From assembly GCA_032718865.1 (NCBI GenBank), contig JALUTQ010000004.1:558001-622000 (forward strand): a DNA stretch of 64,000 nt, in the 5' to 3' direction. A program made the position numbers and the translations under genes. Below are positions 53,427 through 63,291 of this stretch, in pieces. Within the stretch, counting starts at the first letter, position 1. Each line of letters opens with the position of its first letter. The notes beneath the pieces were generated by a model that searched no databases, had not been told where the DNA came from, and saw only the letters and a list, made by a program, of their open reading frames with translations. The DNA comes from Tilletia caries. Taxonomy: Eukaryota > Basidiomycota > Exobasidiomycetes > Tilletiales > Tilletiaceae.

Positions 53427-55650
53427 GATTTGTCTGAAGTCAGTGCGTTGGCAGCGATGAGCGTTGGAGGCCCGTCCCAGGCGTCGATGTCAGTGCGCCA
53501 TGAGGATGGCGGTGGAGATTGGATTCATTACTTAAGCAACCCCACCCGACAATTCTTCTCGGCCGAGAGAACAATCAACACGACTTCCATCATGTCCTTA
53601 CTTCCACTCACTCACTCACTCACTTTGCAGTTTGCACGACCCAACGTGTTTATGTTCTCTATCTGGAGCGGGAGGCCCACAAGGCCCAAGTGAAGGGTAC
53701 GGTAAGCGCAGTGTAGGCTGGTGGAGACGGATTTGGGAAGAATAACGCGCTGACCAACCTCCACCTCGCCTTGCCAAAGCTTGAACAGATTTCCCCTGCG
53801 AAGTAGTGCAGCACGGCTGCCAGCTGGAGTCTAGCGAGCAGTAAACAGTCACAGGAGAAAGGGGGTTAGGATTGTTTAGAGCAATAGCTATACAACAGCT
53901 ATGCTATTGGGGGGGGGTCCAATAGCCTTGTCATTGAGAGATACGCCTGACAAGCTGTTGTAAAATCCCAATCCCTTTAAATTGAAACTGGTTTTTGACG
54001 CTAAAAAGTTTCAGAGTCTCAATCCCAACCCGCTACCCTTTTCTGGAGGCGATCTGGATGGGTGGCGGTCGTCTGGACACCTGCCCCGGCTCGCGGAGGA
54101 TGCTGACGCTGGGAGCGCGGCCACGCGATGAGTGCGCCACCCCCCGCCTTGCCGTCCCGCGAGGAGAGTATATCAGGCAAGCGTAATTCAATGGGCCTAT
54201 GCCCGCGGTGATCCTGCCGCGTTTGGGCCCGAGCATCTGTAAGGTCAGGACTGAGCACGTGACTTGACGCGTCGTCGCGTCGAAGATACTCCAAACACGG
54301 GTGAGGTGAGACTCGTCTGGTGGTCTTCTGCGCTAAAATAGGTCCAAAATCCCTGAACCTGCAATAGGTACGACAATACCCTTAAGGTATTGACAAATCC
54401 CAATCTTGCCCAATAGCTGTACCTATTCGGAGGATTGACAAAGAGATTGGGAGGGCCATTTCTCCTGTGAGTCGGCATGCGCATTTCCACAAACACTACG
54501 CACGGTCGGTAATATGTATCGATGATCGGCGGCGGCACGATTCTGCGAGCCGAGATTTTCACTACTACTACTACTACTTAGGTACTTATTAGGCCTACTA
54601 TGGTCGATATAAGGACGCCCTGAGCCGACGCGGAATCAGAAGGAACGAAAGCTTTTTCCACGCTTACTTCCAACATCGCACAACATACGACAAAGTCTAT
54701 GCTGGGAGAATGGGCCCAACTCGGGAGTCGGGGGACCTGAACGCGATCGAGGACGGGACGGATGTCCGCGCGACGCGTCCCGCGTTAGGCGCGAATCACG
54801 CGAAGGCCGAAGCAGGAACAATAAGCCACATACAATCGATTAATGTTATGCAGCGAAATTCTGTCTGGCCACTCCGACACTTAACGATTTCCCCCGTTCC
54901 AGCCCGCCTTACCACTATACCACGGCGCCCTGCGACTACTTCCCGCTTCCCCGTCGGCTTCCTGATTCCTGCACGCCTAGCTCGGCGTGACAAAGCGTAA
55001 AGTACAATATACATAGCAGCACTACCGAAGTAGTAGTGGTGTTGGGAAGTAGTGGTGCGTGCGTGACACTGATCGAGCTTAGAGGCACCAGAGCAGCGAG
55101 AGCTGGTTTAGCGAGGATCGACATCTTCGCAGAGACCTGGTATTACAACTTACCTTTGTCTGATGTCTCTACCCCCTTTTTTTTTTCTTCCAGCAGCGAG
55201 CAGCGAGCACCCTGCCTGCTTTCTTTTTTCCGGACGACGTGGCTTTTCGTGTGAGCTTGAGCGGAGTGTAGGCGTGTAGGGCTGATCGATTCCTTTGGCT
55301 CTCCGCACATACTCACTCTCATCTGGGACAGGGGACTCTTTCGCATCGCTTCTGGCAGACTTCCCTATCCACTCGCTGCGGCTCATCTTCAGCGTCCCCT
55401 TTTCGACACCGCCTTCGACTTCACCTCCATCACCTCCGTCCTCTTCGCCTTTGCCATGCTCTGCCAATAACTCGCTCGCACCCATACTCGTTTCTGCTCC
55501 GGCGCCTCTTTCCTGTCCGACCCACAGTCATTCTTTACTAGATCTTACACACACACACTCCTTTCGAAGCTCTCTCTTTTCGGCGCTATCGCACTGGCCC
55601 TCTCTCTCTTCTCCTTCCACTCTGCCAGATTGCCCTCCTTCGCTGCGAAG
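53427..55650. other. Gene-poor region with short palindromes
   Basis: About 2.2 kb with no confident gene. A possible short coding exon starts with ATG at 53592, ending near a GTAAGC donor at 53702, but I could not place it in a family. From 53870 to 54460 the base composition drops to AT-rich and several short inverted repeats occur. A CTA microsatellite lies at about 54562-54580, and a CACGTG at 54256. From about 55160 to 55650 the sequence is pyrimidine-rich, probably promoter and leader of the next gene. Confidence 0.4.
53875..54455. repeat. AT-rich island with nested inverted repeats
   Basis: Perfect short inverted pairs: CAATAGC/GCTATTG (53882-53888, 53903-53909), AATAGGTAC/GTACCTATT (54363-54371, 54419-54427), AATACC/GGTATT (54375-54380, 54386-54391) and TCCCAATCT/AGATTGGGA (54398-54406, 54444-54452). 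Possibly the remnant of a transposon; no coding capacity. Confidence 0.4.
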
Positions 55651-55732
55651 GTATGTCCATTCACGTTGCCGTCCGCCGCTGCCTGCAAATTTGTCATCGA
55701 GGATCACTCACAATTCATTGTCTCTCAACAGG
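55651..55732 (+). other. Probable 5'-UTR intron of the Ser/Thr-rich membrane protein gene
   Basis: GCGAAG/GTATGT donor and CTCTCAACAG acceptor, 82 nt, in the leader 62 bp before the ATG at 55794. Size and signals match coding introns of the window. Confidence 0.5.
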
Positions 55733-55793
55733 AACACACCGGTAGAACCATCAGCAACGATTGCTGAGATCCAGGAAACTCAACGCAGTCAGC

Positions 55794-58700
55794 ATGGCGT
55801 CCTCTGCCTTGTGTACCGCCTCACCCACGGTCCTCTACTCCACCGACGAGTACACCTATCTCAGCACACATTACACCACCGTTACTGCAACCGGCACTGT
55901 CGGCCGTCCGTCGCCATCTTCGGGCGGCCAAACTGAAGAAGATGGTCCACCCGCATCTACCATGCTCACCCTCAGCGATGTCCAGACGCTCACTTCAAGC
56001 TCTCTCCTCCCGACTCGCACCATCTACAACTGCGACGCGCAGGTGCCTCCACCGGTAACTGCGACCCCCTCCTCAACATCCTCGGAAGTAACCAAGACGT
56101 CGACCCGGTCCATGACAACCTCGACCCTGGTCACAACCCTCTCCTTGCCAGTCGCAACCCCCGGCGTATCTGTTCCATCGGTTCAGCTCGTCACAGTCAC
56201 AGCATACGTAGAAGTCACGTCGACTCCCGATGCTGCTTTGGATCCAGATGCCCACCTTGCTTCTTCCCCAAGCTCACCTCACTCAGTGCTCCCTATCGCG
56301 CTCTCAGTGACGGTCGTCTCCATCGCATTCATTGCATTAGTCGGCTTCTTACTCCATCGATACTGTGGAGCTGCAGCTGCCCGCCGCCGAAATGGCGACG
56401 ACAACGATGATTCCAAACGGCGACATCCTCGCAGGGACCAGGAAATATGGGCCTCACTCAAGTCGGGCAAGATCAGGGCAGGCACTGCTCTCGATGATGT
56501 CTTCAGAGTGGCCCAACGCGGCGAAGTCCGACAGTCACAGGACGACTACTACGAGGATAATCACGGCTCCTCTCCCCACCCTGACTCGGCGAGCGGAAGC
56601 AGTGGTCAGAAGGATTCTGACCAGCACAGGTCCCACTCTGTCCAGGCACAAAGCAACACCACTGAGATCCTGATGGATGAGGTCCTAGAACAAGGGACCG
56701 GTCAGACCCATCCAGCGGTGGCCCTGGAACGCCCAAGCATGGACTCGGCCGCAGCTACAGCTCAACATCATCCGACTGTGTCACACAACAGCTCATCCGT
56801 CCCACACGCAGACGACGTCCATCGGTCAAGCTCAGCTACGACCAGATCCAACCTCAAAGTTTCAGCTCCCGTTGACCGATTCGGCTTCCTCAACGTCGCC
56901 TTCTCGACCCAGGGACACGGTGATACCGATAAGAGCTTCTCCAACGTTGTCTTCTCGAGTTTGCAGCATTCTTCCTCAACTGATGCCATCGGGGGAGGGC
57001 GAGGCGGTAAAGCCATCGAAGGCGCAGCACCTGGGTCTTCGCCAAGATTGCCTCAGACCACCAACGATTCCGCACCAAGTTTGTTTGCAGGCCAACGAAA
57101 GCGCTTCTCTGCGATGGCTGCCGTAATGCTCAAACGGAGTGCGTCAGGGGCCTCGGGTCTTGAAGATCAGCAAAGCGCTTCCAACAAGCGCGACAGTCTC
57201 AAAAGGCGCAGCACCACCACCGCCGCCAAGCGGCTCTCTTCAGTCTTCGCCTCGAAGAATGAAAAGCTGCTGGTGTATGGTGGCGGCGTACCGGCCGTCT
57301 CGGATTTGATCCACTCGTCGAATGGGCGTGCCGTCTCCCCCATGAGCATGGGCACGAGCTACAATGGTGCGGATTCTGCTGATGCGTACTATACGAGGCG
57401 CCTTCAGCGCTGCTCTGGCATTGTCCTGCCTCCGAACGATCCCTTCGAGAGCATGCCGACCCCGCAGGAGGATGAGGAAGACGAAACAAGGGCTCTTGGG
57501 CACGAGTCTACCTCACTCAGGGTGGATACCAAAGTTTCACAGAATCTGTCTGGATCCGAGCCGGCGCAAGATGGAACGTCCCCCAATTCTCCACACGATC
57601 AGAAGACCGCGCTCCGCTCGCCTGCATCTCAGCAGGACCTCCTGAGCCCGTCGTCCGTGCAAAATGGCCAAAACTTTCACCAGAGCTCAACCTCTCTTCA
57701 TCGCGCACCAAGCTCAGTAGCTTTGACTCGTAGCTCCAGCGCTTCCACTTCTATCGATGGTCCGTTGACACCCTTCACGCCATTCACCCCCGATGACAAT
57801 CAGTTCGAGCGGTCCTTCAGTCCACCACTCGCCAGAGAAGATGTGCCGGTAAAGGCTTCACGAGCCGTGTCCATGTATCAACCGATCCAACGGTCGGCCT
57901 CTCCTGCTATCGTCCTTTACCAGACGTCTCAAGATAGCCACAACGCTGGACGATCGAGTCCTGCATCAGAGGTGCCCGGCCGCAGCGACTCCCCTTCCCA
58001 AGCTGCCAGCCCGGTCCTTCTGGCCAGATCGGACTCGCTCTTCTCCTACGCCCGTCCTGACTCCATGGGGATCTACCTGGATCCCATGCACGGCTACACG
58101 TACTCCCGCGCAGCAACACCTACGTGGGACCAAGCCAGCGTCATTGCTTCCTCCCCCATCCGACACTCGGTCAGTCTTCCGCCCACGGTAGATTACACAA
58201 GGCTGCCATCTTCAGCACCGACCGGTCCTGTGCCGCCCATTCCTGGGATGGGCTTGCCCTCGCCATACCTGATGGGCCGGGCTCGGTCGGGAAGTGGCCA
58301 ATCGCGGCCTTATCCGCCTTCGTCGTACGCAGGGCGTCCGGCTTCCTCGAACGGAATTCGTCCAGGCACTTCCGGCAGCACCAGCAGCGCGCGCCGCTCG
58401 AGCTCGCGTCTTGGGGCGGGGACACCAGCGGGCGAAGATGGATTGCCTCTCTCGCTTTATGCCCATCTCGACTTGCCCGTCCCGCCGCCTCATGATCCGC
58501 AGCTGCACCAGACGGGCGACACGACGATGCTCCTCGACTTGGGGGAGCCTATTTTGGAAGAGGAAATGGAGAGGGATGAATTGGAGAACATGTCGTCTCC
58601 TGTACGCCTTTCGGGTCGCTTCTCGCCGACGAATCTTCGCAGATTGGCCGAGCCCTTCTTCCGCTCCTCGAGTCCTATATCTCCACCGCCTTCCCACTCA

Positions 58701-59933
58701 CCGATGCTCCTGCCCCTATCGAACTCCGACGCATCACTCTACCGTCCTCCGTCCTCCCCCACCTCCTCACGTGCAGTGAGTTATGTGGCCGCTCATGGTG
58801 CGACCAGTCCTTTGGCTGTGTTGGTGGAGGTCCTGGCAATGGAGCGAACGAGGAGTTTTGACGGGGGCAGTGTGCGCAATGTGGCGGAGGAGATGGCAAG
58901 AGAGTGGGAAAGGGAGATGGCAGAGCAACGGTCGAGCTCGGACAGTCCTCCACCTGTTGTTGCCGATAGTGTCGACGTCGAGGCTGGTTCTGCGCCGTCT
59001 GCGCAGATGACGGCGGCGGCGGCGGCGGAAGAGGTGCCGAATGAATCGAGTCATGACGCTTTGGGCCTGTCGCAGGGTCTGGGTCTTTCGCAAGGCGTGC
59101 CGCAAACGGACATCAAGATTGCCGTATTCCCCTCCATCCCCAATGGTGCGGCCACGGTCGACAACGATGGCAGCGCAGGACAAGACGGAACCGAGAGCGA
59201 TGGAAACGATTCGATCGCCCGTGACGATGTCATGGACGAAGAGGACGCTGGGAAGACGCCAGTCAAGGCGACCTCCCGTCGACGCATGAGTCATCGACTT
59301 ATTCTCAACACGGTTTCCAGCCCACACTTCGCTCCGTCTGCTCTCAGTCCTGCGGCCAAATTTGCTCAGCCTTATGCTCGACCCGCGCCCGCACAGACGA
59401 CGCTTCCCATTTCCAAGAACCGTCTCTCCTGGTCCAGCCCTCGGACGAATCCGAATCACCGCTTGAGCGGCCTTTCCGCTTTCGGTGCTTCAGCCGAGGC
59501 CTCCCCCGCAGCGAGCCCACGCAATTCAGTCGCTTCGGGAGCACCCTCTCGCGCTTCCTTCTCTGCCTTGTCGTTTCCCGCCACATCGAAAGACCAGATC
59601 CAGTCATCTTCACTTGGCGACATTTCGTTCTCCGACCCGAGCGACAGTGAGGAGGCACAAGACGCAGTCCACAGTCTGGGCCACAGCCTCGGCCACGGCA
59701 GCAGCAGCTACGGCGGCGGTGGCGTAGGAGGATTTGGAGCTTCTTCCATCCGTTCCGACGCCGAGGATGATGACGGGAGCGTCTCGCATCTGTCCCATGT
59801 TGGCGAGCTGTTGTGGAGACAGACGATGGGCGCCCTGGCGATTGTCAATGCGACGGCGGGCGACTTTGACGATGTGTCTGCGATGAGCCATCACCGTCGT
59901 CCGCCGGGAGTCCGGGTATCGAGTCCCAAGTAG
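55794..59933 (+). CDS. Large Ser/Thr-rich single-pass membrane protein (possible wall sensor/adaptor)
   Basis: Intronless coding region, 1379 residues from MASSALCTASPTVLY. The extracellular part (about residues 1-160) is very rich in Ser/Thr with one TIYNCDAQVPPP segment and no clear signal peptide. One transmembrane helix lies near residues 165-188 (VLPIALSVTVVSIAFIALVG), followed by a basic stop-transfer (RRRNGDD). The ~1190-residue cytoplasmic tail is Ser/Pro-rich, with several conserved-looking islands (EIWASLKSGKIRAGTALDDV, LLVYGGGVPAVSDLIHS, RRLQRCSGIVLPPNDPFESM). The topology recalls Mid2/Wsc-type sensors or the Skg6/Axl2-type membrane proteins, but neither family is established here. 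Confidence 0.7.
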   Translation: MASSALCTASPTVLYSTDEYTYLSTHYTTVTATGTVGRPSPSSGGQTEEDGPPASTMLTLSDVQTLTSSSLLPTRTIYNCDAQVPPPVTATPSSTSSEVTKTSTRSMTTSTLVTTLSLPVATPGVSVPSVQLVTVTAYVEVTSTPDAALDPDAHLASSPSSPHSVLPIALSVTVVSIAFIALVGFLLHRYCGAAAARRRNGDDNDDSKRRHPRRDQEIWASLKSGKIRAGTALDDVFRVAQRGEVRQSQDDYYEDNHGSSPHPDSASGSSGQKDSDQHRSHSVQAQSNTTEILMDEVLEQGTGQTHPAVALERPSMDSAAATAQHHPTVSHNSSSVPHADDVHRSSSATTRSNLKVSAPVDRFGFLNVAFSTQGHGDTDKSFSNVVFSSLQHSSSTDAIGGGRGGKAIEGAAPGSSPRLPQTTNDSAPSLFAGQRKRFSAMAAVMLKRSASGASGLEDQQSASNKRDSLKRRSTTTAAKRLSSVFASKNEKLLVYGGGVPAVSDLIHSSNGRAVSPMSMGTSYNGADSADAYYTRRLQRCSGIVLPPNDPFESMPTPQEDEEDETRALGHESTSLRVDTKVSQNLSGSEPAQDGTSPNSPHDQKTALRSPASQQDLLSPSSVQNGQNFHQSSTSLHRAPSSVALTRSSSASTSIDGPLTPFTPFTPDDNQFERSFSPPLAREDVPVKASRAVSMYQPIQRSASPAIVLYQTSQDSHNAGRSSPASEVPGRSDSPSQAASPVLLARSDSLFSYARPDSMGIYLDPMHGYTYSRAATPTWDQASVIASSPIRHSVSLPPTVDYTRLPSSAPTGPVPPIPGMGLPSPYLMGRARSGSGQSRPYPPSSYAGRPASSNGIRPGTSGSTSSARRSSSRLGAGTPAGEDGLPLSLYAHLDLPVPPPHDPQLHQTGDTTMLLDLGEPILEEEMERDELENMSSPVRLSGRFSPTNLRRLAEPFFRSSSPISPPPSHSPMLLPLSNSDASLYRPPSSPTSSRAVSYVAAHGATSPLAVLVEVLAMERTRSFDGGSVRNVAEEMAREWEREMAEQRSSSDSPPPVVADSVDVEAGSAPSAQMTAAAAAEEVPNESSHDALGLSQGLGLSQGVPQTDIKIAVFPSIPNGAATVDNDGSAGQDGTESDGNDSIARDDVMDEEDAGKTPVKATSRRRMSHRLILNTVSSPHFAPSALSPAAKFAQPYARPAPAQTTLPISKNRLSWSSPRTNPNHRLSGLSAFGASAEASPAASPRNSVASGAPSRASFSALSFPATSKDQIQSSSLGDISFSDPSDSEEAQDAVHSLGHSLGHGSSSYGGGGVGGFGASSIRSDAEDDDGSVSHLSHVGELLWRQTMGALAIVNATAGDFDDVSAMSHHRRPPGVRVSSPK

Positions 59934-60362
59934 GCCTCTTCTCTCGTCTGCCCTTGCCCCCTGCCTTCCCTACCCATATCTTTATAAAAGTCCGTTTCGG
60001 CCTTGAGTCGGACGACTCGCCAGGTATCTTCCCCGGCTCTCCCATTCACTTTCCCCCTTGTAAAACTTCTCCCCCCCCCACCTGCTGTAAATTCCCTTTT
60101 GCTTTCACCTTCGTCGGTTTTGCTATCAATTGCAGAGTACAGGAATCATTTGGATACATTTCTGCACTGGGTCGGTGCAGAGGGCTTGAGAAAGTGAGTG
60201 TTACGCAAGAGGGGCGAAAGGTGGAAGCGTTCAAGGGACGAGGAGCAAGGAGCAAGGAGGCGAAAGGACTGGGAGATTAACGGTGCTTGTGAGTTCGGGA
60301 TAGGAAATCTCGATGGAGTAGTCGGCCAGGTCGAGGGGTGGGAGGGGGGGGAGGTCTTATCT
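59934..60362. other. Convergent intergenic region
   Basis: 429 bp of 3' flanks between the membrane protein gene and the F-box gene; a C-run near 60071-60079. No gene seen. Confidence 0.4.
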
Positions 60363-62732
60363 TCAAGTGGCCGAAGGCGGCATCGCTGTCCGGAGCAGGA
60401 ACCTCTTCTCCTGCTCTTCGCCATGGAGCACGTCGTCCTCGAGCCGGTGAAGCATAGCGAGCAGACGTGCTGCACATATCCGGATCTTGGTAATATGGAA
60501 CGACAGCTCGACACGGGATCCCAAATCCATTCCGTTCTGCGAGGACGAGTTGGTCGACGTAGCTGTGCCAGATGAGCTGGGGTGATAAGCGAAGGGCGAG
60601 GAGAAGAGCCATGCAGACGAAGTGACGCTCTCTGCCGCGCCTGAAGAGGAGGGTGCTGCCCTGCCAGAATGGGAGGAAGGTGATATCGTGCCACTCGTCG
60701 TCGCTGGCGTATAAGTAGGACTCGAAGACAGGCCGGAACTGGCCCGGAGGATGGGATGCGAGCATAAGATGCTGTCCACGTTCGCATGAGGCTGGATCTC
60801 GATCGAGCAGCCGGAGCCATCGAGCTCGAGCGTGCGCGTGGGAGGTGGGGCAGCTTCGGCCTTGACCTTGGCGACGACGGAGCGGGGCAGACAGGCTTCG
60901 ACTGCGCCAAAGGTGGAGGCAAGGACTTGGAACGCGGCCATTCTACGATCGGCTTCTTTCCTTACTCTTTCTTCGTCCTCTGAAGGCTTGCTCCCTCCCA
61001 TACCGGCCGAGTCGGAAGCAGAAGGCAGGGTGGACGACGTGAGGGGCTCCGACTGAGTTTGCATAGTCGGCTGACTTCCTTCTCCTCCTGCTGCTGCCGT
61101 GCTCGGCGAAGGAGGCGGGGCGAACCAATTGCGCATGACTCGATCACACCCAGAAGCAACGCGACGTTCGAACGTCCTCGACCGAGGAACGCCCTGAGCG
61201 ATCCCAACCTCGTCACCATCTCGCGACGATGATGACAACGACAACGAGTCGATACCGGTGGGATCTCGAGAGCGACAGACCGTCTTGAGGGAGAGTGAGA
61301 GCAGGAAGGTCTCGAAGCTGTCGAGTGGGTCGAGATGACAGCGATAAGTTGGAAGCAGGCCACCGGCCGAACCTTCACGTCGACGTGATTTCGACAAAGG
61401 TTGTCGATGCGAGCCAATTGTACTCGTAGGAGCCCAGTCATATGCATCAACAGCGCGTCTGAGCTCCTCTCCCTCTACCTCGCGCTCTTCCTCGTCCACC
61501 TGCTCATGCTCAGGTTGTTGTTCACCGATTGTGATAGAGCTTGTCTGCTCTTCTGTCCCAACTCGGTGGGTATCGCTGGTAGGCACAGTTGGAATAAAGG
61601 GCTGTCGCCATGCTTGCCATTCGGGAGCGCGCGCCGTCGTAGGCCCAGCTCCAGCTTCAGCTTCAACTTGTCCAGCTGTACCGCTTTGTTTTTGCGGCCG
61701 CCCAGCCCCGCCAGAACGATCGCCTGCCGTCGGAGCAAAAGTAAAGACAGCCGTGGTTGTCATGAGCCGATGTGCCGCTCTCTTGACCTGTTCGCTCGGA
61801 TTCCACACTTTTGCGTACGTCATGGCGACATCGGACGAAGGCTTGTACGCGTCCTGGCACACTTCGAACCGCTCGAAGCGGAGCTCGTGCGTCGTGGCAG
61901 TCGTATCGATCGGTCGACGGGCTTCGAAGCATAGTGTGAATGCTCTTGTTTCACCACCGGACGGCGACGACGCGTCGTCTGGAAGGAAGGAAGGGAGGAT
62001 GACCCTATTGATGCGCTTGGAGATCGTTTGTCGGATGTAGAGGTCGACGACGTGGGCTAGGTGGGAGCTGGCTGGCCCAAAGGAGTACACGAGCGTCGGG
62101 GCCGACAGACAATCCATAATATTGAAGAGAATCTCGACAGGAAGCAAGCTGAGTCGGTCGATTCCCGTATAAGCCTCGATGACCGACTCCGGCATCATCG
62201 TGGCGGGCATCTCGTCCTCCTCGAGCCCGGCGTTCTTCCGTTTGGCCTTGAGCCGTCGGCGGCGTGGCGAGAACGAGACGGCGACCGACTTCCTCAGACG
62301 GCCGAAGAAGGGGCGCAGACTTTCGGACGTAACTGCAACGGTGGCAGAGGCAAAGGCGGCTACGGCAGCGGTCGTCGTCCCGCCCAATCTGTTTCCATTC
62401 CTCCTTTTCCCCTTTCGCGTCGATCGAGGTTCCTGCGCTTGCAGCTGGCGATCGTCGTTATCGCTCGGGTCTTCTGGAAGGTATCCCAACTCGTTCAGCA
62501 CACAGCCATATAAAGAACGCAGCATATTACAATTCACTCTCTTGCACTTACCAGCCTGAACTTGTCCCGGAGAAGCAGCAGCCAAACTTCGCCTCTTATC
62601 CTGTTTCTTCGTCCTCCCTTTCCAGCCCTCAAAGAATACTGGGCGAGAAGCGTTGCGCAAGATGGACGTCGACCTCCTCGTCAGCACCGGCGTGTTCGGA
62701 AACCTTTTCATGGGCGAGATCGGGAGATTCAT
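60363..62732 (-). CDS. F-box domain protein
   Basis: Exons 62732-62552 and 62473-60363, 763 residues, taking the first in-frame ATG (MNLPISPMKRF). The intron (GTAAGT...CCAG) removes an otherwise open but Cys-rich, atypical stretch. A basic N-terminus is followed by an F-box near residues 164-205 (DRLSLLPVEILFNIMDCLSA, then YSFGPASSHLAHVV). Next is a fungal-specific region with CFEARRPIDTT, HELRFERFEVCQDAYKPSSD and VKRAAHRLMTTTAVFTFAP. Long Ser/Gly/Glu-rich linkers fill the rest. A helical C-terminus (ELSFHITKIRICAARLLAML) ends it. Probably an SCF adaptor; target unknown. Confidence 0.72.
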   Translation of the reverse strand: MNLPISPMKRFPNTPVLTRRSTSILRNASRPVFFEGWKGRTKKQDKRRSLAAASPGQVQAGKCKRVNCNMLRSLYGCVLNELGYLPEDPSDNDDRQLQAQEPRSTRKGKRRNGNRLGGTTTAAVAAFASATVAVTSESLRPFFGRLRKSVAVSFSPRRRRLKAKRKNAGLEEDEMPATMMPESVIEAYTGIDRLSLLPVEILFNIMDCLSAPTLVYSFGPASSHLAHVVDLYIRQTISKRINRVILPSFLPDDASSPSGGETRAFTLCFEARRPIDTTATTHELRFERFEVCQDAYKPSSDVAMTYAKVWNPSEQVKRAAHRLMTTTAVFTFAPTAGDRSGGAGRPQKQSGTAGQVEAEAGAGPTTARAPEWQAWRQPFIPTVPTSDTHRVGTEEQTSSITIGEQQPEHEQVDEEEREVEGEELRRAVDAYDWAPTSTIGSHRQPLSKSRRREGSAGGLLPTYRCHLDPLDSFETFLLSLSLKTVCRSRDPTGIDSLSLSSSSRDGDEVGIAQGVPRSRTFERRVASGCDRVMRNWFAPPPSPSTAAAGGEGSQPTMQTQSEPLTSSTLPSASDSAGMGGSKPSEDEERVRKEADRRMAAFQVLASTFGAVEACLPRSVVAKVKAEAAPPPTRTLELDGSGCSIEIQPHANVDSILCSHPILRASSGLSSSPTYTPATTSGTISPSSHSGRAAPSSSGAAESVTSSAWLFSSPFAYHPSSSGTATSTNSSSQNGMDLGSRVELSFHITKIRICAARLLAMLHRLEDDVLHGEEQEKRFLLRTAMPPSAT

Positions 62733-63291
62733 TGGGGGTTGTCCGCGGGAAGGATGGTCCAAAGGCGAGGCGGCCAAGGGACGGGGACGAGGACGAGGCG
62801 GAAGTGTCGCTCGCCCGTCCAGAGTAGACAGGGGGCCCAGCAGCGGGCAGCCGTAAGGCGAGCCGTGCGCATGTTCGGCTTCTCCGGTGATGATGCGCCT
62901 GGCCCGTACAAACAGTCACACGACACCGGGCACAGTTTCACACTTTCTCACCTCGCCGCATCCAGCATCCAGGAAGCCCGCACACTGATAGCGGTGATGA
63001 ATGGATGGGAAAGATAGCTTTGGGGAGGGGAAGCTGTATGACCGATATATACAGAGAGAGGCCCGTGTGGAGCGGGAAGGAACGCGAGAAAAAGGGGAAG
63101 GAAGTCGAAAAAGGGAACGAAGCGTCCGCTGAACAGAGGGGGAAAGGGAGGGGGGAGTTCGAAATCCTTGAACAGAAAAGGATATGGGGATATCGGTGCG
63201 TAAGTGCGTCTGGCTTGCCGTGCGTATATGCGTTATCTTGTGTGTGTGTGTGTGTGTGTGTGTCCGATCTTGCGAGAGAAGAAAATCCCCC
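62733..63291. other. Intergenic: F-box gene promoter, with (TG)n microsatellite
   Basis: 559 bp without a supported gene. A TG dinucleotide run lies at about 63239-63262. Confidence 0.45.

Noticed and set aside
54830..54935. tRNA-like sequence on the minus strand (GGCGCCGTGGTATAGTGGTAAGG)
   Set aside because: It has a good box A and a plausible 5' acceptor half, but no matching box B (GGTTCGANNCC), no complementary acceptor 3' half and no anticodon stem. At most a tRNA-derived relic.
63239..63262. (TG)n run as part of a coding frame
   Set aside because: Simple dinucleotide repeat in an intergenic region with no supporting domain or splice structure.
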